Assembly (NCBI RefSeq): GCF_001426755.1 | Contig: NZ_LMFJ01000001.1 | Location: 1,111,846-1,175,845, forward strand | DNA: 64,000 bases | Reading direction: 5' to 3' | Origin: Aeromicrobium sp. Root495 | GTDB taxonomy: Bacteria > Actinomycetota > Actinomycetes > Propionibacteriales > Nocardioidaceae | Shown here: positions 1 through 8,447 of the stretch, in pieces | Numbering within the stretch: the first letter of the stretch is position 1 | Layout of the letters: each line of letters starts with the position of its first letter | The notes under the pieces: model-generated | Seen by the model: only the letters and a program-made list of their open reading frames with translations | What the model was told of the DNA's origin: nothing | The model's database searches: none | Position numbers and translations under genes: made by a program

Positions 1-394
1 TGATGGTGAGCGGCACGAGCGTCAGGCCGCACAGAAGGACGGGAACAGGGGAGTCCAGCTTGAGCGCCGGCGTGAGGACGACGCTCGCAGCGGCCACCAC
101 GGCACCGCCCGCAAGCCCCGCGAGAACGGTGACCCGCCGGACGACGCCGATGACCTCGCCCTGGTGCTCGGGGTCGATGGCCAGCCGCCGGGCAGTGGTG
201 GCCTGGAGGCCGAGCGAGAGGACGTTGCCGATGAGCAGGATGCCGAGGAGCGCCGTGACCGCGCCCAGCTCGGCGGGGACGAGGAGGCGGGCCGAGGCCA
301 CGCTGAACCCGTAGACGGTGACGTTGGAGACCATCATCCCCGCGGCGACGACGGTGGTCCCGCGCAGGCCGGCACCGGGGGCGTTCGAGGTCAC
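1..394 (-). CDS. polysaccharide flippase-like membrane protein, partial
   Basis: This is the N-terminal part, about 131 codons, of a gene that runs off the left edge. The GTG start at 394 is preceded six bases upstream by TAGGGT (minus strand), a leaderless arrangement. The product opens with hydrophobic helices (AAGMMVSNVTVYGFSVASARLL, then GAVTALLGILLIGNVLSLGLQ) separated by short polar stretches. The pattern resembles oligosaccharide flippases of the Wzx/MurJ superfamily, which move lipid-linked sugars across the membrane. It is divergent from the membrane protein at 483 in a cell-envelope locus, which fits that role. The family call is by style and context; the missing C-terminus prevents a firmer assignment. 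Confidence 0.6.
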   Translation of the reverse strand, partial: MTSNAPGAGLRGTTVVAAGMMVSNVTVYGFSVASARLLVPAELGAVTALLGILLIGNVLSLGLQATTARRLAIDPEHQGEVIGVVRRVTVLAGLAGGAVVAAASVVLTPALKLDSPVPVLLCGLTLVPLTI

Positions 395-400
395 CGGCCC

Positions 401-406
401 ACCCTA
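401..406 (-). promoter_or_regulatory. leaderless -10 element of the flippase gene
   Basis: The minus strand reads TAGGGT, six bases before the GTG start at 394, and no Shine-Dalgarno is present. Confidence 0.5.
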
Positions 407-482
407 ACGATGCACGGGGCCGCCCAAGTCGCCACGCTCGGCCCGACCTCCTGACTAAGGTGTCCGAGGACGAAGGAGGCAC

Positions 483-2087
483 GTGGAGACCTGGCGGCGG
501 AGCATCGTGCTGCAGTGGTCGGCGCTGCTCGCCCTGCTCGTGGGTGTGCCGTGGTTCCGAGGCGGCTACGTGCTGTCCTACGACATGGTCTGGGTGCCGC
601 GCCTGGAGCTGAGCCGTTCCGACGTGTGGGGCCTCGGCAGCGCCCTGCCTCGTGCCGTCCCCTCGGACGCCGTGGCGTCCCTGCTCGGTGCCGCCGTGGA
701 CCCACAGGTCGTGCAGCGCGTCGTGCTGCTCGGCGCCCTCGTCCTCGCAGCCACCGGCGGGGCCAGGCTGGTCCGCGAGCTGGGGCTCCCCGCCCAGATG
801 GCCGCCGCCACCTTCGCCCTCTGGAACCCCTTCGTGGCCGAGCGCCTCGTGCTCGGCCAGTGGCCGCTGCTCGTCGCCTACGGCGCGCTGTTCTGGCTCG
901 TGGTGGGCCTGCGCGAGGACCGACGGTCGGTGTACGCACTCGCGCTGGTCGGCACGGCCCTCACGCCGGCCTCGGGGCTCATGGGCGTGCTCGTGGCCGT
1001 CGTGGTCGGACGGCGCGTCGTCGGTCCGGTCGTGCTGGGTGCGCTCGTCAACGCCCCCTGGATCGCCGCGGCGCTGCTCAACTCCGACGCCCTCGCTCCC
1101 GACTCGGGGGCGGTGCGCTCGTTCGCGGTGGAGCCCGAAGGTCCGTTCGGCCGTGTCGGCGCGGTGCTGGCCCTCGGTGGCATCTGGAACCGCGACGTCG
1201 TCCCGGACTCGCGCGGCCTGCTCCTCGTGGCGCTCATCGTGCTCGTGCTGTGGGTCGTCATGGTGGTCGGACTCGTCCGCCTCCTGCGCACGGACCGGGG
1301 ACTGGGCGTCTCGTTGAGCCTGCTGGCCGTCGTGGGCCTCCTCCTGGCGTGGTCCGGCTGGTGGGCGCCCGACCTCGTGAGCCGCGGGATCGATGCCTTC
1401 GGTCCGCTCGCCCTCCTCCGCGACGGGACGCGCTACCTGCCCCTCCTCGCCCTCCTCGAGGTCGTCGCGCTCGGACACGGCGTGGCGTTCCTGGTCACCC
1501 GCCTGCGCGCGCTCGAGACCACACGTGGCGCGTGGGCCGTGCCGGCCGTGCTCGGCGTCCTGCTCCCGCTCGCTGCCCTCCCCGACCTCGCCGACGGCGT
1601 CGGGGGCCGGCTCGAGCCGGTCGAGTACCCCGCCGGCTGGACGAGGGCCGCAGGCGAGGTGGCCGCGCTCGACGTGCGGGGCGACGTCCTCGTCCTGCCC
1701 TTCACCGCCTACCGGGCACCGTCCTGGAACGACGACCGTCCGGTCCTCGACCCCGCCGGGCGCTTCTTCGATCGCGACACCGTGACGGACGACCGTCTCG
1801 TGGTCGGCGGGCTCACGGTGGCGGGGGAGGACCCGCGGGCACGCCGCGTCCGCACGATCCTCAGGGGACCCGAGCGACGGCGCGACCGGGCGCTGGCGGC
1901 CGAGGGCATCGGGGTCGTCGTGTCGGGCACCGACACCTCTGCGCCGCGGGTCCGGGCCGTCCCTGGCGCCCGCGTCCGGGACGTGGCCCAGGAGGAACGG
2001 ATCATCATGACGGCGGCCTTCTCCGTCGCCGGGCTGGTGGCGCTGCTCTCGCTCGTGGGCGTGCTTCGCCGCCTGCTCGGGAGGTGA
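483..2087 (+). CDS. polytopic membrane protein, GT-C glycosyltransferase-like
   Basis: This 534-residue protein starts at GTG 483 behind a strong GAAGGAGG ribosome site. It has about ten to twelve hydrophobic helices and an early extracytoplasmic loop with acidic and aromatic residues (SYDMVWVPRLELS). A later conserved-looking stretch reads ALWNPFVAERLVLGQWPLL, typical of actinobacterial GT-C-type proteins that use polyprenyl-phosphate sugars. Residues from about 380 form a soluble extracytoplasmic part, and a final helix closes the protein near 510-530. Its place between a flippase and an AftD-type arabinofuranosyltransferase suggests a role in envelope glycan assembly. The exact reaction is unknown, and the glycosyltransferase label is an inference from topology and context. 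Confidence 0.6.
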   Translation: METWRRSIVLQWSALLALLVGVPWFRGGYVLSYDMVWVPRLELSRSDVWGLGSALPRAVPSDAVASLLGAAVDPQVVQRVVLLGALVLAATGGARLVRELGLPAQMAAATFALWNPFVAERLVLGQWPLLVAYGALFWLVVGLREDRRSVYALALVGTALTPASGLMGVLVAVVVGRRVVGPVVLGALVNAPWIAAALLNSDALAPDSGAVRSFAVEPEGPFGRVGAVLALGGIWNRDVVPDSRGLLLVALIVLVLWVVMVVGLVRLLRTDRGLGVSLSLLAVVGLLLAWSGWWAPDLVSRGIDAFGPLALLRDGTRYLPLLALLEVVALGHGVAFLVTRLRALETTRGAWAVPAVLGVLLPLAALPDLADGVGGRLEPVEYPAGWTRAAGEVAALDVRGDVLVLPFTAYRAPSWNDDRPVLDPAGRFFDRDTVTDDRLVVGGLTVAGEDPRARRVRTILRGPERRRDRALAAEGIGVVVSGTDTSAPRVRAVPGARVRDVAQEERIIMTAAFSVAGLVALLSLVGVLRRLLGR

Positions 2088-2135
2088 CCCTCTCGCTGGT
2101 AGGCTGACGGCGTCTTCGAGGGAGGGACCATCACT

Positions 2136-2282
2136 GTGAGAACCAAGTCCATCACGGGCGGAATCGCCGCCACCATCATCGGGCTCGCGCTCGCGTGCGC
2201 CACTGCTTACGGCGTCGTGTCGTCGCAGGAGAGCGCCGGCAACGCGCCCATCAAGACCTCGACCGTGAGCTACGGCAGCTGA
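2136..2282 (+). CDS. DUF2613-type small membrane/secreted protein
   Basis: A 48-residue open frame starts at GTG 2136 behind GGGAGGGA, with a TAGGCT -10-like element at 2100-2105. The product has one N-terminal hydrophobic helix (GIAATIIGLALACATAYGVV) and a polar tail ending VSYGS. This matches the small DUF2613 proteins of actinobacteria, such as Rv0236A, which sits next to aftD in Mycobacterium tuberculosis. Here an aftD-like gene lies about 2 kb downstream. The protein is probably anchored in or exported across the membrane; no function is established. It ends just before a strong hairpin at 2301-2340. The assignment rests on length, architecture, tail motif and neighbourhood. Confidence 0.65.
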   Translation: MRTKSITGGIAATIIGLALACATAYGVVSSQESAGNAPIKTSTVSYGS

Positions 2283-2300
2283 TCGCAGCCCACGGAAGCA

Positions 2301-2340
2301 CGCAGAAGAGCCCGGACCAGATGGTCCGGGCTCTTCTGCG
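2301..2340. terminator. bidirectional terminator, perfect 19-bp stem
   Basis: A perfect inverted repeat (arms 2301-2319 and 2322-2340, two-base centre) lies between the convergent small protein gene and the glycosyltransferase gene. It is likely to stop transcription from both sides, although no long T-run follows. Confidence 0.8.
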
Positions 2341-2362
2341 TGCGGGGGCTCCGGCCAGGAGC

Positions 2363-3457
2363 TCAGGGCCGGGGGTGCTCCGCCACGTCGGCGAAGGCCG
2401 AGGCCGAGCGCGGCCACGAGTACTGCGCCGCCTTGAGCCGAGCGCCCTCACCGAGGAACGTGCGCCACTCGTCGTCGGAGACCAGACCGACGACGGTGCT
2501 GACGAGGTCGTCGTGGTCGTCGGCGAGGTACCCCGAGTCCTTGTGGTCGATGGACTCCAAGGTCCCGCCCGCCGAGGCATAGGCCACGGTGGGCGTCCCG
2601 TGCGTGCCGGCCTCGCCGATCACGATGCCCCAGCCCTCCTTGAGGGACGGCATGAGCATGAGCCACGAGCGGGCGAGGATCTCGTGCTTGGTCTGCTCGT
2701 CGACGAACCCGTGGAAGTGGACGGCGTCGGCCACTCCGGAACGCTCGGCGTAGGCGCGGAGGTCGTCCTCCCACCAGCCGGCACCCACGACGTCGAGCTC
2801 GGCGTCCGGTCGGCCGGCGCGCAGCACGGCCAGCGCGTCGATGGCGTGCTCGACCTGCTTGTGCGGGACGAGGCGGCCCAGCACGCAGAGCCGGGGGGAC
2901 GCCGAGCGCACGGAGACGGTCTCGGGCGCGGGGTCCGTCCCGTTGTGCACGACGGTGAGTCGGTCGCGGTCGACGCCGAGGTCGATGAGCTCCATGCGGG
3001 TGGCGTCGGAGACGGTGACGTACCGGCTGCGGCGGTACAGGCGCGGCGCGAGACGGCTCTCGATCCACCAGCCGATGCGTCCGGTGAGGCCGGGGTAGAC
3101 CACGGGCCACTGCTCGCGGTGGACGTGGTGCACGAGGACCACGACCGGCTTGCGGGTGGCGAGTCGGGTGAAGAACGGCAGGCCGTTCTGCACGTCGACG
3201 ACGACGTCGACCTTGCCGTAGCGGCGGGTCAGCAGGCGCAGGGGCGTGGTGAGGTAGATGTGGAGCTTGGTGCCACGGCGCACGTAGCGGACCCCGTTGA
3301 CGGTCTCGTCGCGCGGCGCGGCCTCGTGCTCGGCGCACGCGATGGTGACCTGGTGCCCGCGCGCGGCCAGCCCTTCGGCCATGGTCTCGACGTAGCGCTC
3401 GGACCCGCCGCCCTCAGGGCCACGGGTGTCGCGCCAGTTGCAGAAAAGGATGTGCAA
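2363..3457 (-). CDS. glycosyltransferase family 4 protein
   Basis: This 364-residue cytoplasmic enzyme starts at ATG 3457 and has the two-domain GT-B layout of family GT4. The N-terminus carries the acceptor-side glycine loop (GGGSERYVETMAEGLAARGH). The C-terminal donor-binding domain has the E-x7-E signature within EGWGIVIGE near residues 275-284, plus LCVLGRLVPHKQ, typical of nucleotide-sugar-using retaining enzymes. It is divergent from the MtrP-like methyltransferase, as Rv0225 is beside Rv0224c in mycobacteria. It likely adds a sugar to a lipid or envelope glycan precursor; donor and acceptor cannot be read from the sequence. Confidence 0.9.
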   Translation of the reverse strand: MHILFCNWRDTRGPEGGGSERYVETMAEGLAARGHQVTIACAEHEAAPRDETVNGVRYVRRGTKLHIYLTTPLRLLTRRYGKVDVVVDVQNGLPFFTRLATRKPVVVLVHHVHREQWPVVYPGLTGRIGWWIESRLAPRLYRRSRYVTVSDATRMELIDLGVDRDRLTVVHNGTDPAPETVSVRSASPRLCVLGRLVPHKQVEHAIDALAVLRAGRPDAELDVVGAGWWEDDLRAYAERSGVADAVHFHGFVDEQTKHEILARSWLMLMPSLKEGWGIVIGEAGTHGTPTVAYASAGGTLESIDHKDSGYLADDHDDLVSTVVGLVSDDEWRTFLGEGARLKAAQYSWPRSASAFADVAEHPRP

Positions 3458-3514
3458 TGACGTCCCGGCCGGAGCCGGTCCCTCCCTCGTCCGGCTCGCG
3501 CCGGTTCCCTCGAG

Positions 3515-3554
3515 CCGCGTCCCTCAACGCAGCACCGCGTCCCTCAACACGGCA
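3515..3554. repeat. two-copy 20-bp tandem repeat
   Basis: Two adjacent 20-base units share CCGCGTCCCTCAAC and differ at a few later positions (3515-3534 and 3535-3554). They lie in the short region between the divergent glycosyltransferase and methyltransferase genes and are followed by a small inverted repeat (CACCCCC/GGGGGTG, 3553-3576). Confidence 0.7.
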
Positions 3555-3590
3555 CCCCCATCCTAACCCGGGGGTGGGCCACCTGCGGGG

Positions 3591-3596
3591 TATCGT
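3591..3596 (+). promoter_or_regulatory. leaderless -10 element of the methyltransferase gene
   Basis: TATCGT lies seven bases before the GTG start at 3604, with no ribosome-binding site between them. Confidence 0.55.
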
Positions 3597-3603
3597 TCCC
3601 GCC

Positions 3604-4338
3604 GTGACTGAGCACCGGTTCCGCCACACGCTGGGGCGTTCGTGGCGACTGTTCCGGGCCTTCGGCCACGAGCAGAGCGATCCGGACCGTTTCTACGGTC
3701 CTCTGGCGCAGGACTCCGTCCACCAGGTCGAGGCCTTCGGACCCATCGAGGGAGCGATGCTCCTCGACGTCGGCGGCGGACCGGGCTACTTCGCCGACGC
3801 CTTCCGTGCGGCCGGCGCGCGGTACGTCGGGCTCGACGCCGACCACGCCGAGCTCACCGGCCGTGGGCACCCCGGCGCCAGCATGGTGATCGGCAGCGGC
3901 ATGGACCTTCCCTTCGCCGACGGTGCCTTCGACGTGAGCTACTCCTCCAACGTCCTCGAGCACGTGGTGGAGCCCTGGACCATGGCCGACGAGATGGTGC
4001 GCGTGACCCGGCCCGGCGGCCTGGTCGTCATCGCCTACACGCTCTGGTGGGGGCCGTGGGGCGGACACGAGACCGCACCGTGGCACCTGCTCGGGGGTCG
4101 CTACGCGCGCCGACGCTACGTCCGCAAGCACGGTCACGAACCCAAGAACAAGTTCGGGGAGTCGCTCTTCGCCGTCACGGCAGGATCGGGCGTGCGTTGG
4201 CTCCGCACCCACCCTGACCTCGTGGACGTCCGGGCCTTCCCGCGCTACCTGCCCCGGTGGATGCACTGGCTCGTGCGGGTGCCGGGCCTGCGCGAGCTCG
4301 GCTTGTGGAACGTGGTCCTCGTGGGCCGGCGCCGATGA
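3604..4338 (+). CDS. class I SAM-dependent methyltransferase, MtrP/Rv0224c-like
   Basis: The GTG at 3604 is chosen because TATCGT lies seven bases upstream and the next motif begins soon after; it gives 244 residues. The SAM-binding motif I reads LLDVGGGPGYF (about 53-63), followed by an acidic VGLDAD and a FDVSYSSNVLEHV segment, typical of class I methyltransferases. Length and context match Rv0224c of M. tuberculosis and MtrP of Corynebacterium, the latter reported to be needed for trehalose mycolate transport. Nocardioidaceae-like organisms are not known for mycolates, so the substrate here is open. The stop codon overlaps the ATG of the AftD-type gene (ATGA), implying coupled translation. 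Confidence 0.82.
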   Translation: MTEHRFRHTLGRSWRLFRAFGHEQSDPDRFYGPLAQDSVHQVEAFGPIEGAMLLDVGGGPGYFADAFRAAGARYVGLDADHAELTGRGHPGASMVIGSGMDLPFADGAFDVSYSSNVLEHVVEPWTMADEMVRVTRPGGLVVIAYTLWWGPWGGHETAPWHLLGGRYARRRYVRKHGHEPKNKFGESLFAVTAGSGVRWLRTHPDLVDVRAFPRYLPRWMHWLVRVPGLRELGLWNVVLVGRRR

Positions 4339-7300
4339 CGCGGGAGGACGTCGTGTGGCGCGTCCGGCTGATCGCGTGCTGCGTCCTGCTCGCCGCCGTG
4401 ACGTTCGTGCAGGCCCCCGGCCAGATCGTCGGCGACACGAAGTACGACCTGTCCGAGCGTCCCGGGCTCATGCTCGCCAAGGTCCTGCACCTGTGGGACC
4501 CGCTGGGCAACTTCGGTCAGGTGCAGAACCAGGCCTACGGCTACCTGTTCCCCATGGGTCCCTTCTTCCTGGCGGGGCACGAGGTCGGGCTGCCCGAGTG
4601 GGTCGTCCAGCGACTGTGGTGGACGCTCGTGCTCGTCGTCGCCTTCCTGGGCGTCGTCCGGCTCGCGCGCGTCCTGGGCATCGGTGGGCCGTGGACGCAG
4701 GTCCTCGCGGGCTTCGCGTTCGCCCTGTCGCCCCGCATGCTCACCAACACCGGGCCCATCTCCATCGAGAACTGGCCGTCCGCCGTCGCACCGTGGGTGC
4801 TCGTCCCGCTCGTGCTGGCCACTCAGGGCCGCCCGCTGTGGCGGTCGGCAGCGCGCAGCGGCTTCGCGGCCGGCTTCGTCGGTGGCGTCAACGCCGTGGC
4901 CTCGGCGGCCGTGGGACCGCTCGCTGCGCTCTGGATCCTCACCCGCAAGCCGTCGTGGCGTTCCGTGCGACTCGGCGGCTGGTGGCTCCTCTTCATGGTC
5001 ATGGCCACCCTGTGGTGGCTCGTGCCGCTGCTCGTGCTGGGCCGGTACAGCCCGCCGTTCCTCGACTACATCGAGAGCGCGGCGGCCACGACCTCGCCGG
5101 CCACGATCGCCGACGCCTTGCGCGGCACCACCAAGTGGGTGCCCTACGTCGGCGCCGACTACAGCGCCGGTCGCACGCTGCTCACCGAGCCGGTCGTGAT
5201 CCTGCAGGGCGGCATCGTGGTGCTCCTGGGGCTGGTCGGACTCTCGCGCCGCGACCTCCCCGAGCGTCGATTCCTGGCCCTGAGCCTGCTGTCCGGGCTG
5301 TTCCTCGTCACGATGGGTCACCTGGGAAGCCCGCAGGGCATCCTCGCGCCGACGCTCCAGGACCTGCTCGACGGCGTCCTCGCACCCATGCGCAACACCC
5401 ACAAGTGGGACGTGCTCATCCGGATCCCGCTCGTCCTGGGGCTGGCGCACGTCGTCACGGTGGCGGGGACGTCGCTCGTCGAGGGTGCCGCGGACGGCCG
5501 GCGACGGCTCGTCCCCGAGCTCGGCGCCGTCCGACTCGGCGTGGGCGTCCTGGCCACCGTCGCGGTCGTGGGCAGCGCGAGCGTCGTGTGGTCCACCGGG
5601 CTCGCGTCCGCAGGAGGCTTCGAGGCCACCCCGCAGTACTGGAAGCAGGCGGCGGCCTGGCTCGAGGACCACGACGACGGGCGGCGCACCTACGTGGCGC
5701 CCGGCGCGCCGTTCGGCGACTACGTGTGGGGCCGTCCCATGGACGAGGCGGTGCAGGCGCTCGCCGACGCTCCCTGGGTCACCCGGAGCGTCATCCCCCT
5801 CGTGCCGGGGGCCAACATCCGGATGATGGACGCCATCGAGTCGCGGCTCGTGAACGGCCAAGGCTCGTCGGGCCTCCACGACTTCCTCGTCCGCGCCGGC
5901 ATCGGGAAGATCGTGGTGCGCAACGACCTGCGTCCCGACCGGGCCACGCCGAGCGTCGCCCGCGTCCGCGAGGCGGTGGCCGACACCCCCGGCCTCGTGA
6001 AGGTGGCGTCCTTCGGTCCCGAGCTGGGTGGCGAGACCCGCCTGGACGACGGCAGCCGCTCCGCGGTCTTCGTCGACGACGGACGGCAGACACGATCACG
6101 GGCCATCGAGGTGTATCGCGTCCAGGCACCTGCTGTCTCGGCCACCAACGCGGAGGTCCTCGGCGTGGGAGCGCTCACGCGGTTCGTCGGCGACTCCGCG
6201 TCGCTGCTCTCGTCCTTGGAGATGGGGGCCGTGGGAAGAGCACCCGTGCAGTTCGCCCGCGACCTCCCCGTCTCGGACGTCCCGGACAGCTGGGTGCTGA
6301 CCGATGGCTCCCGACGCCAGGAGGTGGACTACGGGCGCGTGCACGACAACCGTTCGGCCTCCATCGCGCTCGACGAGCCGTGGCAGACCACGAGGCCCGT
6401 CCACGACTACGACACGGGAACGGCCGACCGCTGGCTGGCCGTGCCACGGATCGAGGGCGCGCGGGCGCTCCGGGCGTCGTCCTCGGCCTCCGACGTCGGC
6501 TCCACGGAGGAGCTCGAGCCGGGACAGCAGCCGTTCGCAGCGCTCGACGGCGACGGCGACACGTCGTGGGTCTCGGGTCGGGCCGTCGACGGGAAGCACT
6601 CCTTGACCGTGCGGCTCACGCGTCCTCGGACCATCCGTTCGCTCACCATCACGGCCCCTGCCGTCCAGGGCGCCACGTCCAGGTCGCTGAGGGTCGTCAC
6701 CTCCACGAGCTCCATCAGCACCGAGCTGGCTCCCGGCGACACCACCACGGTCCGGATCGACGCGACGACGTCGTTCGTCTCGGTCGAGGCCCGCTCCGAC
6801 CTGCTCCAGCCGCTCCGCATCTCCGAGCTCGGCATCCCCGGGGTGCCGGTGAGTCGGCCGCTCGCTCTGCCCACGGCGCCACCGGCCTGGGGCGCGCCGC
6901 GGACCATCGCCCTGTCCGTCGACGCGGGAGATCGCGACGGCTGCATCACGGTGGACTCCGACGTCAGGTGCGCTCCCGAGAACGAGCGCCTCGGTGAGGA
7001 CGGCCGCATCCTCGACCGCGTGGTGGACCTGGCGGGCTCGGCCAGGTACGTCCCGTCCTTCACCGTCCGGCCGTGGGGGACGCGCTCGCTCTCGGACCTG
7101 GTCCAGTCCGGGCGCGACGTCCAGGTGACGGCGTCGTCGCAGGCCACCCACGACGCTCGCTCGGGTCCCCTGGCCGCGCTCGACGGCGACGACCGCACCG
7201 GCTGGGTCGCCGCGACGGAGGACGACGACCCGTCCCTGACCTTCACGTGGCCGAAGGAGCGCAGGTTCTCGTCCCTCCAGGTCACCACGTCTCGTGGCCT

Positions 7301-8447
7301 CGTCGCCTCGACCGCCACGGCGGCCGTGCTCGACTTCTCCGACGGGACCACCCGCACGGTCACCCTGCGCGACGGGACGGCCAGGTTCGAGCCGGTGCGG
7401 GCGGATGCCGTGCGGGTCCGCCTGGTGGCCGACGACGACGCGGTGAGCGGCGGTTCGGTGACCGGCACGGGTCGCACGCTGCCGGTCGGCATCAGCGAGG
7501 TCCGGTGGGACGCCGACGCCCCGCCTCCTGCCCTGTCCACGAAGAGGCTGGCCCGTCCCTGCGGCAGCGGGCCCGACGTCGACGTCGACGGCACCACCAC
7601 GAGGACGAGGCTCGTCGCGAGCCCAGCCGATCTCTACGCGGGAGGTGCGTCCGAGGTCCGGTGGTGCGGCACCAGGAACCTCGCGCTCGCGCGTGGTGCG
7701 CACCGCATCACGACGCGGGCCAACGACCTGGTGCGCCCGGTGTCGCTCAGGCTCGGTCCCACCTCCTCGACCGTGACCACCGCGGCAGCCGCGCAGGCCG
7801 ACGAGGACCAGCAGCGCACCACCGTCGAGGTCCCGCCCGGCGCGCCGGGCGAGCTGCTGCTCGTCCGTGCCAACCAGAACGAGGGATGGGCGGCCACGCA
7901 GGACGGCCGAAAGCTCTCCGGGACGATCCTCGACGGATGGCAGCAGGGCTGGACCCTGCGCGGCGACGGCGACGTCGAGCTCAGCTACCGACCTGATCGG
8001 ATCTACCGCGCGGGACTCTGGACGGGGCTCGCCACGTTCCTGCTGGTCGCGGTCGCGGCGGTGTGGCCCCGGCGCCGCAGAGGCACGAGCCCTGAGACGC
8101 CGAGCCCGCTGATGCCTGCCGCGGAGCCCGGCCTCGCCCTGGGAGCGCTGGTCGTGCTCGCCGCGAGCGTGGTGCTCGCAGGCTGGCCCGGACTGGCCGC
8201 AGGTGCTGCCGGCGTCCTCGGCGCGGTGCTGCTCCGACGGTGGTCCGTCGGGGTGATCGGCCTCGGCGCGGGTGTCGTGTACGCCGCCTACGCCGTGAGG
8301 CCGTGGGGCACGCAGCAGGCGTGGATGGGACAGTCCGCCTGGCCGCAGCTGCTGGCCCTGGGCGTCGTGGTCTTCGTCGTGCTGGTCGGATGGCCCCGAC
8401 GGGTCAGGCGGCGGAGCGAGGCCGCGTCAGACGAGCGGCCAGCCTGA
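4335..8447 (+). CDS. AftD-type alpha-(1->3)-arabinofuranosyltransferase family protein
   Basis: This very large membrane protein (1370 residues) starts at ATG 4335, overlapping the preceding stop codon. Residues 1-430 form a GT-C multi-helix domain with an acidic first loop (IVGDTKYDLSE), a likely metal or lipid-sugar contact site. The long extracytoplasmic part carries two F5/8 type C-like (carbohydrate-binding) modules marked by ALDGDGDTSWV near 735 and AALDGDDRTGWV near 950, and C-terminal helices follow at about 1230-1365. AftD of mycobacteria uses decaprenyl-phospho-arabinose to branch arabinan in the wall. The neighbours support an envelope role, but the glycan in this organism is inferred. 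Its last 44 bases overlap the convergent acyltransferase gene. Confidence 0.85.
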   Translation: MTREDVVWRVRLIACCVLLAAVTFVQAPGQIVGDTKYDLSERPGLMLAKVLHLWDPLGNFGQVQNQAYGYLFPMGPFFLAGHEVGLPEWVVQRLWWTLVLVVAFLGVVRLARVLGIGGPWTQVLAGFAFALSPRMLTNTGPISIENWPSAVAPWVLVPLVLATQGRPLWRSAARSGFAAGFVGGVNAVASAAVGPLAALWILTRKPSWRSVRLGGWWLLFMVMATLWWLVPLLVLGRYSPPFLDYIESAAATTSPATIADALRGTTKWVPYVGADYSAGRTLLTEPVVILQGGIVVLLGLVGLSRRDLPERRFLALSLLSGLFLVTMGHLGSPQGILAPTLQDLLDGVLAPMRNTHKWDVLIRIPLVLGLAHVVTVAGTSLVEGAADGRRRLVPELGAVRLGVGVLATVAVVGSASVVWSTGLASAGGFEATPQYWKQAAAWLEDHDDGRRTYVAPGAPFGDYVWGRPMDEAVQALADAPWVTRSVIPLVPGANIRMMDAIESRLVNGQGSSGLHDFLVRAGIGKIVVRNDLRPDRATPSVARVREAVADTPGLVKVASFGPELGGETRLDDGSRSAVFVDDGRQTRSRAIEVYRVQAPAVSATNAEVLGVGALTRFVGDSASLLSSLEMGAVGRAPVQFARDLPVSDVPDSWVLTDGSRRQEVDYGRVHDNRSASIALDEPWQTTRPVHDYDTGTADRWLAVPRIEGARALRASSSASDVGSTEELEPGQQPFAALDGDGDTSWVSGRAVDGKHSLTVRLTRPRTIRSLTITAPAVQGATSRSLRVVTSTSSISTELAPGDTTTVRIDATTSFVSVEARSDLLQPLRISELGIPGVPVSRPLALPTAPPAWGAPRTIALSVDAGDRDGCITVDSDVRCAPENERLGEDGRILDRVVDLAGSARYVPSFTVRPWGTRSLSDLVQSGRDVQVTASSQATHDARSGPLAALDGDDRTGWVAATEDDDPSLTFTWPKERRFSSLQVTTSRGLVASTATAAVLDFSDGTTRTVTLRDGTARFEPVRADAVRVRLVADDDAVSGGSVTGTGRTLPVGISEVRWDADAPPPALSTKRLARPCGSGPDVDVDGTTTRTRLVASPADLYAGGASEVRWCGTRNLALARGAHRITTRANDLVRPVSLRLGPTSSTVTTAAAAQADEDQQRTTVEVPPGAPGELLLVRANQNEGWAATQDGRKLSGTILDGWQQGWTLRGDGDVELSYRPDRIYRAGLWTGLATFLLVAVAAVWPRRRRGTSPETPSPLMPAAEPGLALGALVVLAASVVLAGWPGLAAGAAGVLGAVLLRRWSVGVIGLGAGVVYAAYAVRPWGTQQAWMGQSAWPQLLALGVVVFVVLVGWPRRVRRRSEAASDERPA

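Noticed and set aside
4245..5879. Long open frame antisense to the AftD-type gene
   Set aside because: It is a product of high GC and rare stop codons; its protein is Arg/Pro/His-rich and low in structure, and the opposite strand has clear domains.
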